A stretch of DNA of 23,675 bases from DAOQVB01 sp964400865 (GTDB lineage Bacteria > Patescibacteriota > Microgenomatia > UBA1400 > PJMF01), in assembly GCA_964400865.1 (NCBI GenBank), contig CAYNWG010000013.1:1-23675 (forward strand), read 5' to 3'. The position numbers and the translations under genes were made by a program. Positions within the stretch are counted from its first letter, which is position 1. Each line of letters opens with the position of its first letter. Shown piece after piece: positions 1 through 6,327 of the stretch. The notes under the pieces were generated by a model that was not told the DNA's origin, searched no databases, and saw nothing but the letters and a program-made list of their open reading frames with translations.

Positions 1-585
1 AGACCTAGGACGCTCGAGGCATATGCCCACCGAGTTACTCCAATTCAATCAGATCGAATTTCGGGAATTCATACAGAATTAAGTGTTGGTGGGGTGGAGT
101 TGGAATGGATGCAGGCTGAATTTGATGATCCCAGTTATATTTTTGTGGGTTTTACTGACTCAGAGCAGGTTAAAGAAAAAACCCCAAATACGTGGCAAAA
201 CTACCCTCAGTACATCATCACAGATATAACCGTTGGAGCGGAGGCGAGAACTGGGATAAGAAATCCGCTGAACTCTCTGCGTGCGATATTGACTTTACTG
301 GCAACCATTGAGGAGGTTTCCCTAACGGTCCGACCTTTCACTCACATAGTACGCGCAAATGCACGTTCTCAACCATATTTTAAATTCCTAACCGAATTGG
401 GAATTTACCATCTTTCTGATTCACATGGAAAACTCTCGGAATTACCTCAAATGCTACGTGAAGATGAAATGCTATTTGCATCCAATTTCCCAACTCATCA
501 ATTAGGAATGTTAAAAAAGTATGTAATCCCAGAATTTGTCGATTCGTTACGACGATTTATAGAAATGAATACTACTTTGTTTTGA
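1..585 (+). CDS. Unrecognised protein, 5' end outside window
   Basis: The reading frame is open from base 1, so the gene starts upstream of the window. A GTG at 94 could be read as a start, but the preceding 31 codons contain no stop and read as ordinary protein, so the longer frame is preferred. About 194 residues are visible, with no membrane segment. The stretch ANARSQPYFKFLTELGI near the C-terminus is faintly like the end of a GNAT acetyltransferase fold, where an Asn precedes the helix leading to a Leu-Gly-Phe/Ile turn. I see no acetyl-CoA loop, so the function is left open. The last 14 bp overlap the convergent gene at 572-1330. Confidence 0.6.
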   Translation, partial: RPRTLEAYAHRVTPIQSDRISGIHTELSVGGVELEWMQAEFDDPSYIFVGFTDSEQVKEKTPNTWQNYPQYIITDITVGAEARTGIRNPLNSLRAILTLLATIEEVSLTVRPFTHIVRANARSQPYFKFLTELGIYHLSDSHGKLSELPQMLREDEMLFASNFPTHQLGMLKKYVIPEFVDSLRRFIEMNTTLF

Positions 586-1330
586 GAAGTTGTCCCACAG
601 AAAATCCAAACAATAGTATGCATACACACGCGGTGGCAATAATGCTTGGGTATTGTCCGTCAAAGCCACTTAAAGATGTGTGTTTAAGTAAAATACCAAG
701 GTATGCCCAAATAAGGACAAGGCCATAGGCGATGTGTTTATCTTTTTTCATCCGTAGTATGCCGATCAACGCACCAATGAGTAATATGATACTTGTCCAC
801 ACAAAGTCGGCGATGCCGAATCCATTCCAGCCGATACTGACTAAAAATACGGTGATGTTAGCGATAGTCGCTACGGTGATCCAACCAAAGTAGACGTTAA
901 AAGGCGTTAAGATAAAAACTTTTTCAAGTGAAGTAAATTGCACTTTACGAAGAATGTCTGCAATTTTGATTAGTAAGATAAGCAATACCGACATAATCAA
1001 GACCGAAATTCCAATAAAATCATAGTGCCAGGCAAAAATCCACAAAATATTAGCAAGTGATGTGGCAATAAACAGGGGATTAATTGCTTGTAGCAGCTTT
1101 TCGATTTTTTTATTTTTATTAATAAATTGGTAGATCACATAGCCAGCGAGCAATAGGTAGATTACGCCCCAAATGGCAAAGGTGAGACCAGCTGGCGCAA
1201 AAAGATTGGGATAAGCGTCCGAAATTGCACCAGTGGAACGATCATTGATGGGGAGGGCGTTGGCCAAAAAATTTACCACCACCATGGAAACGTAAGTAAT
1301 CAATGCTAAGATTTTTAATTGGATGTTCAT
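572..1330 (-). CDS. TspO/MBR-related tryptophan-rich membrane protein
   Basis: This is a 252-aa, almost entirely hydrophobic protein with roughly seven or eight membrane spans. The N-terminal stretch LFAPAGLTFAIWGVIYLLL and the scattered Trp residues (LWIFAWHYD, FGWITVAT, IGWNGFG) match the TspO-related family often annotated as tryptophan-rich sensory protein. Canonical TspO is about 160 aa with five spans, so this is the longer relative. Known TspO proteins bind porphyrins and hydrophobic ligands; the role here is unknown. It starts 3 nt after the stop of the S66 peptidase gene and has no promoter of its own, so it is the last gene of a three-gene operon. Its 3' end overlaps the convergent gene by 14 bp. 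Confidence 0.7.
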   Translation of the reverse strand: MNIQLKILALITYVSMVVVNFLANALPINDRSTGAISDAYPNLFAPAGLTFAIWGVIYLLLAGYVIYQFINKNKKIEKLLQAINPLFIATSLANILWIFAWHYDFIGISVLIMSVLLILLIKIADILRKVQFTSLEKVFILTPFNVYFGWITVATIANITVFLVSIGWNGFGIADFVWTSIILLIGALIGILRMKKDKHIAYGLVLIWAYLGILLKHTSLSGFDGQYPSIIATACVCILLFGFSVGQLLKTK

Positions 1331-1333
1331 TTA

Positions 1334-2329
1334 CTAGTGTTTGCTAATCGTTATTTTACTCTTTGAGCTGGTTAATTCAATTTCACACTCGCCCCCAATT
1401 GGGAATGTTATCTGCGGAGTTGTGTGACCAAAATCAACATTTGCAACTACTGGTAAAGAATTGAGTTCATTTTTTGATTTGATAATCTGAGCAAGCAAGT
1501 CTCGTGTCATTTCAGATTCTGGCTGAAACCTACCAATAACTATACCTTTGACATTTGTAAAGTTTGGTTGATGAATGATTGACTGTAAGTCTCTATCAAA
1601 AGTTGCCACATGTGCTTCATAATCATCTTCTAGAAAGAGAATGCTGTCGGAAATGTTTGGCATATACTCAGTGCCTTGTAATAGGTTGAGAGTACATTGA
1701 TTTCCACCAATAATAGTCCCTTTAGAAAAACCGGGGTTGATAATCCAATGACCCTCATTTTCATTAAATGATCTATTATCTTGCGAATCTATCCAGCGGT
1801 CATTACTCCATTTGGCAGACGGACTAAGCTCAAAAGGGTCATTTGAGAGAAAACATTTTCTAAAATAGTCCAGAGTGTATTCAAAGCCCTGTTTGTCTCC
1901 AAATGAAAAGTAATGTGGACCAGAATATGTAACTAGTCCTGTTTTTGCAAATATGGCATTAGCTAGCGCGGTAATATCTGAATAACCACATAGGATTTTG
2001 GGATTCTTTGTTATTAGATCGTAATCAATATATTTGAGTAGTTGATTTGAATTAAAACCTCCGATAACGGTGATGATCATCTTGACTTGTTCATCAGTAA
2101 ACGCGGCATGTAAATCGTCCAATCTAGATGTAATTGAAGATGAATTAAAATCATCTATTTCGTAAATATGTTCTCCAAAAGTTAGCTCTAGCCCCAAATC
2201 TGCAAATCGCCTATTTGCAATAGTCTTCATCTCTTCATTGTTGATCCACCGCATTGAGAGACTACGAGCAGGAGCAATTACTCTGACTACATCACCTGCC
2301 TTTAATTTATCTGAAAAAATTCGGTTCAT
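1334..2329 (-). CDS. Peptidase family S66 (LD-carboxypeptidase / MccF-like)
   Basis: A 331-aa serine peptidase of the LdcA/MccF family. Known members cut the terminal D-alanine from muramoyl tetrapeptides during peptidoglycan recycling, or hydrolyse microcin C-type conjugates. The nucleophile elbow GYSDIT puts Ser at about residue 117, LFLED supplies the Glu near 234, and DFGHTTP supplies the His near 302, in the family order Ser-Glu-His. The frame is open for 47 codons upstream, but these overlap the previous gene and read as low-quality sequence, so the ATG at 2327-2329 (MNRIFSDKLKAGD) is chosen. No clear ribosome binding site is seen. It lies 29 nt after the gene at 2359-2946. There is no signal peptide, which suggests cytoplasmic action. 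Confidence 0.85.
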   Translation of the reverse strand: MNRIFSDKLKAGDVVRVIAPARSLSMRWINNEEMKTIANRRFADLGLELTFGEHIYEIDDFNSSSITSRLDDLHAAFTDEQVKMIITVIGGFNSNQLLKYIDYDLITKNPKILCGYSDITALANAIFAKTGLVTYSGPHYFSFGDKQGFEYTLDYFRKCFLSNDPFELSPSAKWSNDRWIDSQDNRSFNENEGHWIINPGFSKGTIIGGNQCTLNLLQGTEYMPNISDSILFLEDDYEAHVATFDRDLQSIIHQPNFTNVKGIVIGRFQPESEMTRDLLAQIIKSKNELNSLPVVANVDFGHTTPQITFPIGGECEIELTSSKSKITISKH

Positions 2330-2358
2330 AGCTTGTTGAATGAATGTGGGATTGGGTT

Positions 2359-2946
2359 TTATGGCTTCGTTGGGAATTGGCCAATTGGAGCATACCAGTC
2401 TGTAATTGCTACGCCAGCTTCGGTTTGACCTGCCATGACTTCGACTTGAACCAAGGAGTGATCCGTACATTCAGCAGAAAGGCCGCAGGCAACTGCTTTG
2501 GTGTATCCACCCGTAAGACCATTGTCACTAAGTGTATAAGCCACAACAACGTATATACCTGGAGTAACTGTTTCAATAGTAAAAGATTGTTGGTTGGCTT
2601 GAGTCGTTGTTTTGAAATAAACCGAATGGTCATCTTCTTTGATGGCATAGATCTCGAGCTGGGGAATGCCTTCAGAGGGATATCCCAATGTTCCAGAAAT
2701 AGTACCAACTTGTGCTATTGGGGATTTCTCACTATCTGGGTTGTCAGGTGTTGGACTTGAAACAATCGCTTTTTTCTCATCAGGCTTGCTCGGATTAACT
2801 TCAGTGGTAGATGTCGTTTCTAATTGTGCCTTTAACTGAGTGTTTTCTTGCTGTGTTTTTTGGTAGGTAGACCAAGAAAAAAAAGCCACTGCACCTAATA
2901 AAAAGCAAATTATTCCTAGTAAAAGCATTTTTGATGTTTGAGACAT
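2359..2946 (-). CDS. Membrane-anchored protein with Ig-like C-terminal domain
   Basis: A 195-aa protein with one N-terminal membrane segment (about residues 7-25), a short coiled region (TYQKTQQENTQLKAQLE) and a Thr/Ser/Pro-rich linker to about residue 75. It ends in a beta-rich domain: GTISGTLGYPSEGIPQLEIYA, then TIETVTPGIYVVVAYT. That pattern resembles carboxypeptidase-regulatory-like or transthyretin-like beta sandwiches, usually exposed outside the cell. Two Cys (ACGLSAEC) may form a disulphide. It is the first gene of the operon with the S66 peptidase and the TspO-related protein. A TATAAT box ends 7 nt before the ATG. Function unknown. Confidence 0.7.
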   Translation of the reverse strand: MSQTSKMLLLGIICFLLGAVAFFSWSTYQKTQQENTQLKAQLETTSTTEVNPSKPDEKKAIVSSPTPDNPDSEKSPIAQVGTISGTLGYPSEGIPQLEIYAIKEDDHSVYFKTTTQANQQSFTIETVTPGIYVVVAYTLSDNGLTGGYTKAVACGLSAECTDHSLVQVEVMAGQTEAGVAITDWYAPIGQFPTKP

Positions 2947-2953
2947 ATGTTTA

Positions 2954-2959
2954 ATTATA
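2954..2959 (-). promoter_or_regulatory. Extended -10 box (TGTTATAAT), leaderless type
   Basis: On the minus strand TATAAT is preceded by TG one base upstream, the extended -10 form. Only 7 nt separate it from the ATG at 2946, so transcription should begin at or next to the start codon. No convincing -35 hexamer is seen. Confidence 0.6.
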
Positions 2960-3059
2960 ACAGGGTATCATAGGTATTCAGTTCATTTTTTTCTTGATTG
3001 TTCTAGTTCTAGCTGCTTCCAATATTTTGCTGCTCTACCCACCCTTGTTTTTTTACCTC

Positions 3060-3362
3060 CTAGTACCATCTGCCATCCCAGTCATAGTTCCATTTACCAG
3101 CTTCGATTCTGGCTGCTCGATATTCGTTTGTCGGCAAAATTCTTTTCGATGCTATAGTTGAGTGAGGAATAGGACTATCAGTTAGGCAAACGCCGGTTGC
3201 AGATAAGGGATCAGTAATGAATTCACCAAATTTAAATCGATGGGTAGATACATGAAAGAATTTTGTTGGTGCGAGATTCTCTCTTTTCCTAGTAGTTTTA
3301 TCATCTCGATTGCTACTGTTGCATTTTACCTCACTTGGAGAAGGTGTTTCTAATTTAGTCAT
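3060..3362 (-). CDS. Small protein of unknown function
   Basis: A 100-aa frame starting at the ATG 3360-3362. A GGAG six nt upstream of it (3369-3372 on the plus strand) is one of the few real Shine-Dalgarno sites in the window and fixes the start. The frame extends further upstream, but that part runs through the tRNA-Ser gene and is not coding. The first 30 residues are charged and look disordered. The rest contains KFFHVSTHRFKFGEFI and GVCLTDSPIPHSTI, which recalls the opening strands of the Arr/ADP-ribosyltransferase-like fold (FxHxT then LxxGxxI). The catalytic end of that fold is absent. It could be a trimmed relic next to the tRNA. I do not assign a function. Confidence 0.45.
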   Translation of the reverse strand: MTKLETPSPSEVKCNSSNRDDKTTRKRENLAPTKFFHVSTHRFKFGEFITDPLSATGVCLTDSPIPHSTIASKRILPTNEYRAARIEAGKWNYDWDGRWY

Positions 3363-3400
3363 AGGTTTCTCCAGTGATTTTGAATTCGTGCTGAAGTTTG

Positions 3401-3417
3401 GCGGAGGGAGAGGGATT
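3401..3417. repeat. Direct repeat of the tRNA-Ser 3' end (copy 1)
   Basis: The 17 bp GCGGAGGGAGAGGGATT are identical to 3504-3520, which spans the acceptor and T-stem of the tRNA-Ser gene (read from the minus strand). The two copies are 103 bp apart. On the minus strand, about 77 nt ending here (3402-3478) could fold like a decayed tRNA: GGTGGGA can pair with TCCCTCC with one mismatch, and a GTTGT/ACAAC hairpin sits in the middle. It could be a tRNA remnant or an old integration scar. Confidence 0.6.
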
Positions 3418-3504
3418 TCCCGAATCCATCGGAATAACCGGGTTGTTACTGACAACTCGGTTGACTTCTCATCCCACCTTTCTCGCTCGTCACTTTGTTC
3501 CTCG

Positions 3505-3589
3505 CGGAGGGAGAGGGATTCGAACCCTCGGTAGCTTTCACCACGGCGGTTTAGTAAACCGCTGCACTCGACCACTATGCGATCCCTCC
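3505..3589 (-). tRNA. tRNA-Ser, anticodon ACT (A34)
   Basis: An 85-nt class II tRNA on the minus strand. The acceptor GGAGGGA pairs with TCCCTCC, the T arm is GAGGG-TTCGAAT-CCCTC, and there is a long variable arm, as in tRNA-Ser. The anticodon arm is GCGGT-TTACTAA-ACCGC, so the loop gives anticodon ACT (plus-strand 3553-3555). Alignment with the tRNA-Ser(TGA) at 10020-10102, which shares TCGCATAGTGGT in the D arm, confirms the register. The discriminator is G, as expected for Ser. CCA is not encoded (CGA follows). Bacteria normally read AGU/AGC with anticodon GCT, so A at position 34 is unusual. The gene lies 16 nt after the DegT-like gene and may be co-transcribed with it. Confidence 0.88.
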
Positions 3590-3605
3590 AAGCTGTCTTA
3601 TGATA

Positions 3606-4733
3606 CTACAGAGTTTGTATATTCAACGTTGTAATCAATAATTTGCAAATGAGCTCAATTTCTTTCAATTCTATATGCGGTCCAAGCGGTAGGTAGATGA
3701 TTTTTTGCCGCTTGGACCACGGACAGTCATCCAACTCATATTTCCAAGCTAATTGATTTTTCTGTAATTGCGGTAAGTATCGATCAGCATTTTTTGCAGC
3801 AATGCCAACCGGAAATCCACGCAGTTTTCCCCCATCTACTTGATCAAAATGAATTTGATACAGAATATCATTAGCCCAGCAAGACTGAAGTAATCCTTGG
3901 TAGCAGTTTACTTGTTGTTTCTTTATTTCTTCAATTGTTTTGATACTCAGAAATTGGGAGAGGAAGTTAAAAAACCATGGCCCCGTTGCTGCTCGCTGGC
4001 TATCTCCAATCAGATCGTAACCTTTTTGCATAAATTTTTTTGCTTTTATATTCCACCATCGACTCCACATGCTTCTTTCCAAAAATCCAGCTGCGTGCAA
4101 ACAACTTTGAAACAACCACCACTGCCAGAAAACCTTCGCCTGATAGGGGAGTGTCTGCCACCATGCTGACTGTTTGAATTTATGAAGCGTAGTGGCATTC
4201 CCATATAGATTGCTTCCATAGATTGGAGCTACTTTGCGCAGACTATCGATGACGAAATGACGAGAAGTAAGCAAGCAGATTAGTTGTGGATCAATTAGTC
4301 GATGAACGCAGTCTTCGATTAATAATGTGTTTGTTGGCAAATATTTAAGCCAAGATTTATTGTGAGAAAAAAGTGGGTTAGTGATTCCTAAAGAATGTAA
4401 AATAATTACTACACCTGGTTGATATTTTCTTACGTATCGAACAAAAGTTTTAGGATCTATTTGTAATTGTGGATCGACTGGATAAAAAACACAGGCCAAT
4501 CCATGTTCCTCCATATTTTTTACTACATCCATGCAATAGAATTCAGGCACCAAGCAGATTGCTTTCTCTGGAATTTGAAAATACTGCAATAAATCCCACA
4601 ACGTATCTTCCCACGAGGTATAAAAAAATCGACGTAAGCGGGAAGGTACGACTAACCTGCGTAATGATACATATCGCCAGAGCTTAATTGGGTGTATCGA
4701 AAACATAATAAGTTGATAGTGTAGCATTGACAT
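3606..4733 (-). CDS. DegT/DnrJ/EryC1-like PLP-dependent aminotransferase
   Basis: A 375-aa protein with the layout of the sugar-aminotransferase family (fold type I). VPEFYCMDVV near residue 62, the VDPQLQIDPKTF segment near 86 and LIEDCVH near 138 match the usual substrate loop, the second loop and the Asp-containing cofactor strand. DSLRKVAP near 163-170 carries the likely PLP-binding Lys167. Known members aminate keto-sugars for cell-surface glycans, but this copy is divergent, so the substrate is unknown. The first ATG (4731-4733) overlaps the -35 box of the divergent arsR promoter. An ATG at 4704-4706, with TACACT 11 nt upstream, is a plausible alternative start (366 aa). tRNA-Ser follows directly downstream. 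Confidence 0.72.
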   Translation of the reverse strand: MSMLHYQLIMFSIHPIKLWRYVSLRRLVVPSRLRRFFYTSWEDTLWDLLQYFQIPEKAICLVPEFYCMDVVKNMEEHGLACVFYPVDPQLQIDPKTFVRYVRKYQPGVVIILHSLGITNPLFSHNKSWLKYLPTNTLLIEDCVHRLIDPQLICLLTSRHFVIDSLRKVAPIYGSNLYGNATTLHKFKQSAWWQTLPYQAKVFWQWWLFQSCLHAAGFLERSMWSRWWNIKAKKFMQKGYDLIGDSQRAATGPWFFNFLSQFLSIKTIEEIKKQQVNCYQGLLQSCWANDILYQIHFDQVDGGKLRGFPVGIAAKNADRYLPQLQKNQLAWKYELDDCPWSKRQKIIYLPLGPHIELKEIELICKLLITTLNIQTL

Positions 4734-4754
4734 TACATTTACAAGTGTTAATAT
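4727..4754 (+). promoter_or_regulatory. arsR promoter: TTGACA - 16 bp - TAATAT
   Basis: A perfect -35 (TTGACA, 4727-4732) is followed after 16 bp by TAATAT (4749-4754). The expected start of transcription, about 7 nt further on, falls on the ATG at 4761, so the arsR mRNA should be leaderless. The -35 overlaps the start codon of the divergent aminotransferase gene. Confidence 0.7.
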
Positions 4755-4773
4755 ATGAATATGGGTTCATATA
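4752..4773. promoter_or_regulatory. Probable ArsR operator (TATATGAA - 6 bp - TTCATATA)
   Basis: An exact 8-bp inverted repeat with a 6-bp centre overlaps the end of the -10 box, the predicted +1 and the start codon of arsR. The half-site TATATGAA is close to the known operators of ArsR/SmtB-family repressors. Binding here would block RNA polymerase, consistent with autorepression relieved by metal or metalloid. Confidence 0.7.
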
Positions 4774-5063
4774 AATGTTGTACGCCAAACACAAAAGAAT
4801 TTGTGCATGCAAATTCTGTATCCCAGCTCTTGCAACTTGTAGGTGAATCCAATCGATTGCAAATTCTTTGTTTATTACAGCAAGGTACCCACTGTGTGTG
4901 TGAAATTAAGGATCATTTTCCGATGTCACAAAGTTTAATTTCGCATCATTTAGCTGATTTACGAGAGGCAGGTATAGTCACAAGCGTAAAGTCTGGTCGA
5001 AAAGTTCTGTATTCGCTCACAAAAAACGGAAAAAAAATTACTGAAACAGTATTTTCTTTATGA
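4761..5063 (+). CDS. arsR: ArsR/SmtB-family metal(loid)-sensing repressor
   Basis: A 100-aa winged-helix repressor. SQLLQLVGESNRLQILCLL opens the fold, HCVCEIKDHFPMSQSLISHHLADLREAGIV is the sensing helix plus the DNA-recognition helix-turn-helix, and SGRKVLYSL is the wing. The CVC pair in HCVCEI sits where E. coli ArsR has its ELCVCDL arsenic site. A further Cys-Cys lies near the N-terminus (YKCC). The ATG at 4761 is chosen because the promoter puts +1 there; an in-frame ATG at 4755 adds two residues. The likely role is to repress its own operon until As(III) or a related thiol-binding ion binds. It is followed 8 nt later by the thioredoxin-like gene. Confidence 0.88.
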   Translation: MGSYKCCTPNTKEFVHANSVSQLLQLVGESNRLQILCLLQQGTHCVCEIKDHFPMSQSLISHHLADLREAGIVTSVKSGRKVLYSLTKNGKKITETVFSL

Positions 5064-5071
5064 AAGGATAG

Positions 5072-5323
5072 ATGAAAATTCAAGTTCTTGGCTCTGGCTG
5101 CACAAAATGCAAAAAATTATACGAATCAGTTGCTCAAGTTGCAAAGGAACTACAGCTAGAAACTGAAGTAGAGTATGTAGTTGGTACCAATGGTTTGCAG
5201 AAAATGGTTGAGCTCGGTGCGTTGGGTAGCCCAGTAATCGCAATCGATGACGCCATTGTTATGACAGGATTTTCAGCAGACAAAAATAAAATTGCAAATG
5301 TTCTTCAGCCTAAACAAGCGTAG
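5072..5323 (+). CDS. Small thioredoxin-like redox protein (redox-active disulfide protein 2 type)
   Basis: An 83-aa thioredoxin-fold protein with an N-terminal redox motif GSGCTKCKKL (CTKC, Cys at residues 10 and 13) and the later cis-Pro segment LGSPVIAIDD. This is the Thioredoxin_3 / MTH895-like group, half the size of ordinary thioredoxin, often found between an arsR gene and a COG0701 permease. It may reduce or hand over thiol-bound metalloid to the permease, but this is inference from context. A good ribosome site (AAAGGA, 7 nt before ATG) marks it as an internal operon gene. It lies 8 nt downstream of arsR and 8 nt upstream of the permease gene. Confidence 0.85.
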   Translation: MKIQVLGSGCTKCKKLYESVAQVAKELQLETEVEYVVGTNGLQKMVELGALGSPVIAIDDAIVMTGFSADKNKIANVLQPKQA

Positions 5324-5331
5324 GTCCAATT

Positions 5332-6309
5332 ATGAGTGTTTTTGATCCTATCCAAGCTTTTGCCGACGTAATCACTTTTAACTGGTTGGGTTTTGAGCGT
5401 CACTCATTTATTGGTGAGTCATTGAATTATTTTATCTTCGATGTCATTAAAATCGGTTTATTGTTAATACTAATCAATTATCTAATGGCGTTTGTGCGTT
5501 ACTATTTCCCTATGGAAAAAGTCAAAACTAGTTTGACCAAACGACGCTGGTATGGCTTAGATTATTTACTCGCAGCTCTGTTGGGTATGATTACACCATT
5601 TTGTTCATGTTCCTCAATCCCACTCTTTATTGGTTTCGTTGGTGCAGGCGTGCCGTTGGGTGTGACTTTTGCTTTTTTAATTAGCTCTCCATTAGTCAAT
5701 GAAGCTTCACTCTATTTATTCCCTGCACTCTTTGGCTTCAAAATGACGCTAATTTATAACAGCATTGGAATTCTTGTCGCCATCGGTGGAGGTTTGCTGA
5801 TTCAGCGATTACGAATGGAAAAATATATTCGTCCAGAATTATTACAAATAACAACTCGAAAACAAATAAGTATCAAAAATGAAGAGGAAAAAATGCCATT
5901 TAGACAACTGGTGCTTCTGTGTTGGAAAGATGGTATGCATATTACCAAACAAGTATTCCCCTATGTTTTGCTTGGTGTTGCGCTTGGTTCGCTGATTCAT
6001 GGTTTTGTACCAGCGGGATTTGTGGAAAAATATCTGAGCATGAAAACTTGGTGGTCTGTGCCAGTTGCAACCATATTGGGAGCACCACTCTATGCCAACT
6101 CTGTCGGAGTGATTCCCATTATGGAAGCCTTGGTAGAAAAAGGTGTGCCGTTGGGCACTGCGCTAGCTTTTATGACCTCCATCGTCACCATTTCATTACC
6201 AGAAATACTGATTTTGAAAAAAGTGATGAAATGGCAATTGTTGACCGTGTTTGTTGGCATCACTATTCTGGGGATTATGTTGATGGGATATGTAATGAAC
6301 TGGTTGTAG
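5332..6309 (+). CDS. ArsP-like permease (COG0701 / DUF318)
   Basis: A 325-aa membrane protein with about eight spans and a cytoplasmic loop near residues 165-195. The signature LGMITPFCSCSSIPLFIGFVGAG in the first half, and the matching TILGAPLYANSVGVIPIMEAL in the second half, identify the two-repeat COG0701 permease family. ArsP members export trivalent organoarsenicals; others in the family (YraQ) have unknown substrates. The Cys pair in FCSCSS is typical of the family and may bind thiophilic ions. With arsR and the redox protein it makes a complete resistance operon under one leaderless promoter. The exact substrate cannot be read from sequence. Confidence 0.85.
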   Translation: MSVFDPIQAFADVITFNWLGFERHSFIGESLNYFIFDVIKIGLLLILINYLMAFVRYYFPMEKVKTSLTKRRWYGLDYLLAALLGMITPFCSCSSIPLFIGFVGAGVPLGVTFAFLISSPLVNEASLYLFPALFGFKMTLIYNSIGILVAIGGGLLIQRLRMEKYIRPELLQITTRKQISIKNEEEKMPFRQLVLLCWKDGMHITKQVFPYVLLGVALGSLIHGFVPAGFVEKYLSMKTWWSVPVATILGAPLYANSVGVIPIMEALVEKGVPLGTALAFMTSIVTISLPEILILKKVMKWQLLTVFVGITILGIMLMGYVMNWL

Positions 6310-6311
6310 GA

Positions 6312-6317
6312 TATGAT
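6312..6317 (+). promoter_or_regulatory. Possible -10 box (TATGAT)
   Basis: TATGAT directly after the permease stop codon, 10 nt before the ATG at 6328. It could give the CheD-like gene its own near-leaderless transcript in addition to read-through from the ars operon. Confidence 0.35.
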
Positions 6318-6327
6318 ATGCAGTAAC

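Noticed and set aside
94..96. GTG at 94 as the true start of the first gene
   Set aside because: The frame is open to the window edge and reads as normal protein upstream; no ribosome site precedes the GTG.
2330..2470. Upstream extension of the S66 peptidase to 2470
   Set aside because: It overlaps the preceding gene by over 100 bp and reads as Arg/Ser-rich out-of-frame sequence, with family similarity starting only after the ATG at 2329.
3363..3575. Longer frame for the small gene at 3060-3362, starting at 3575
   Set aside because: The extra part runs through the tRNA-Ser gene on the same strand; the start at 3362 has a real GGAG ribosome site.
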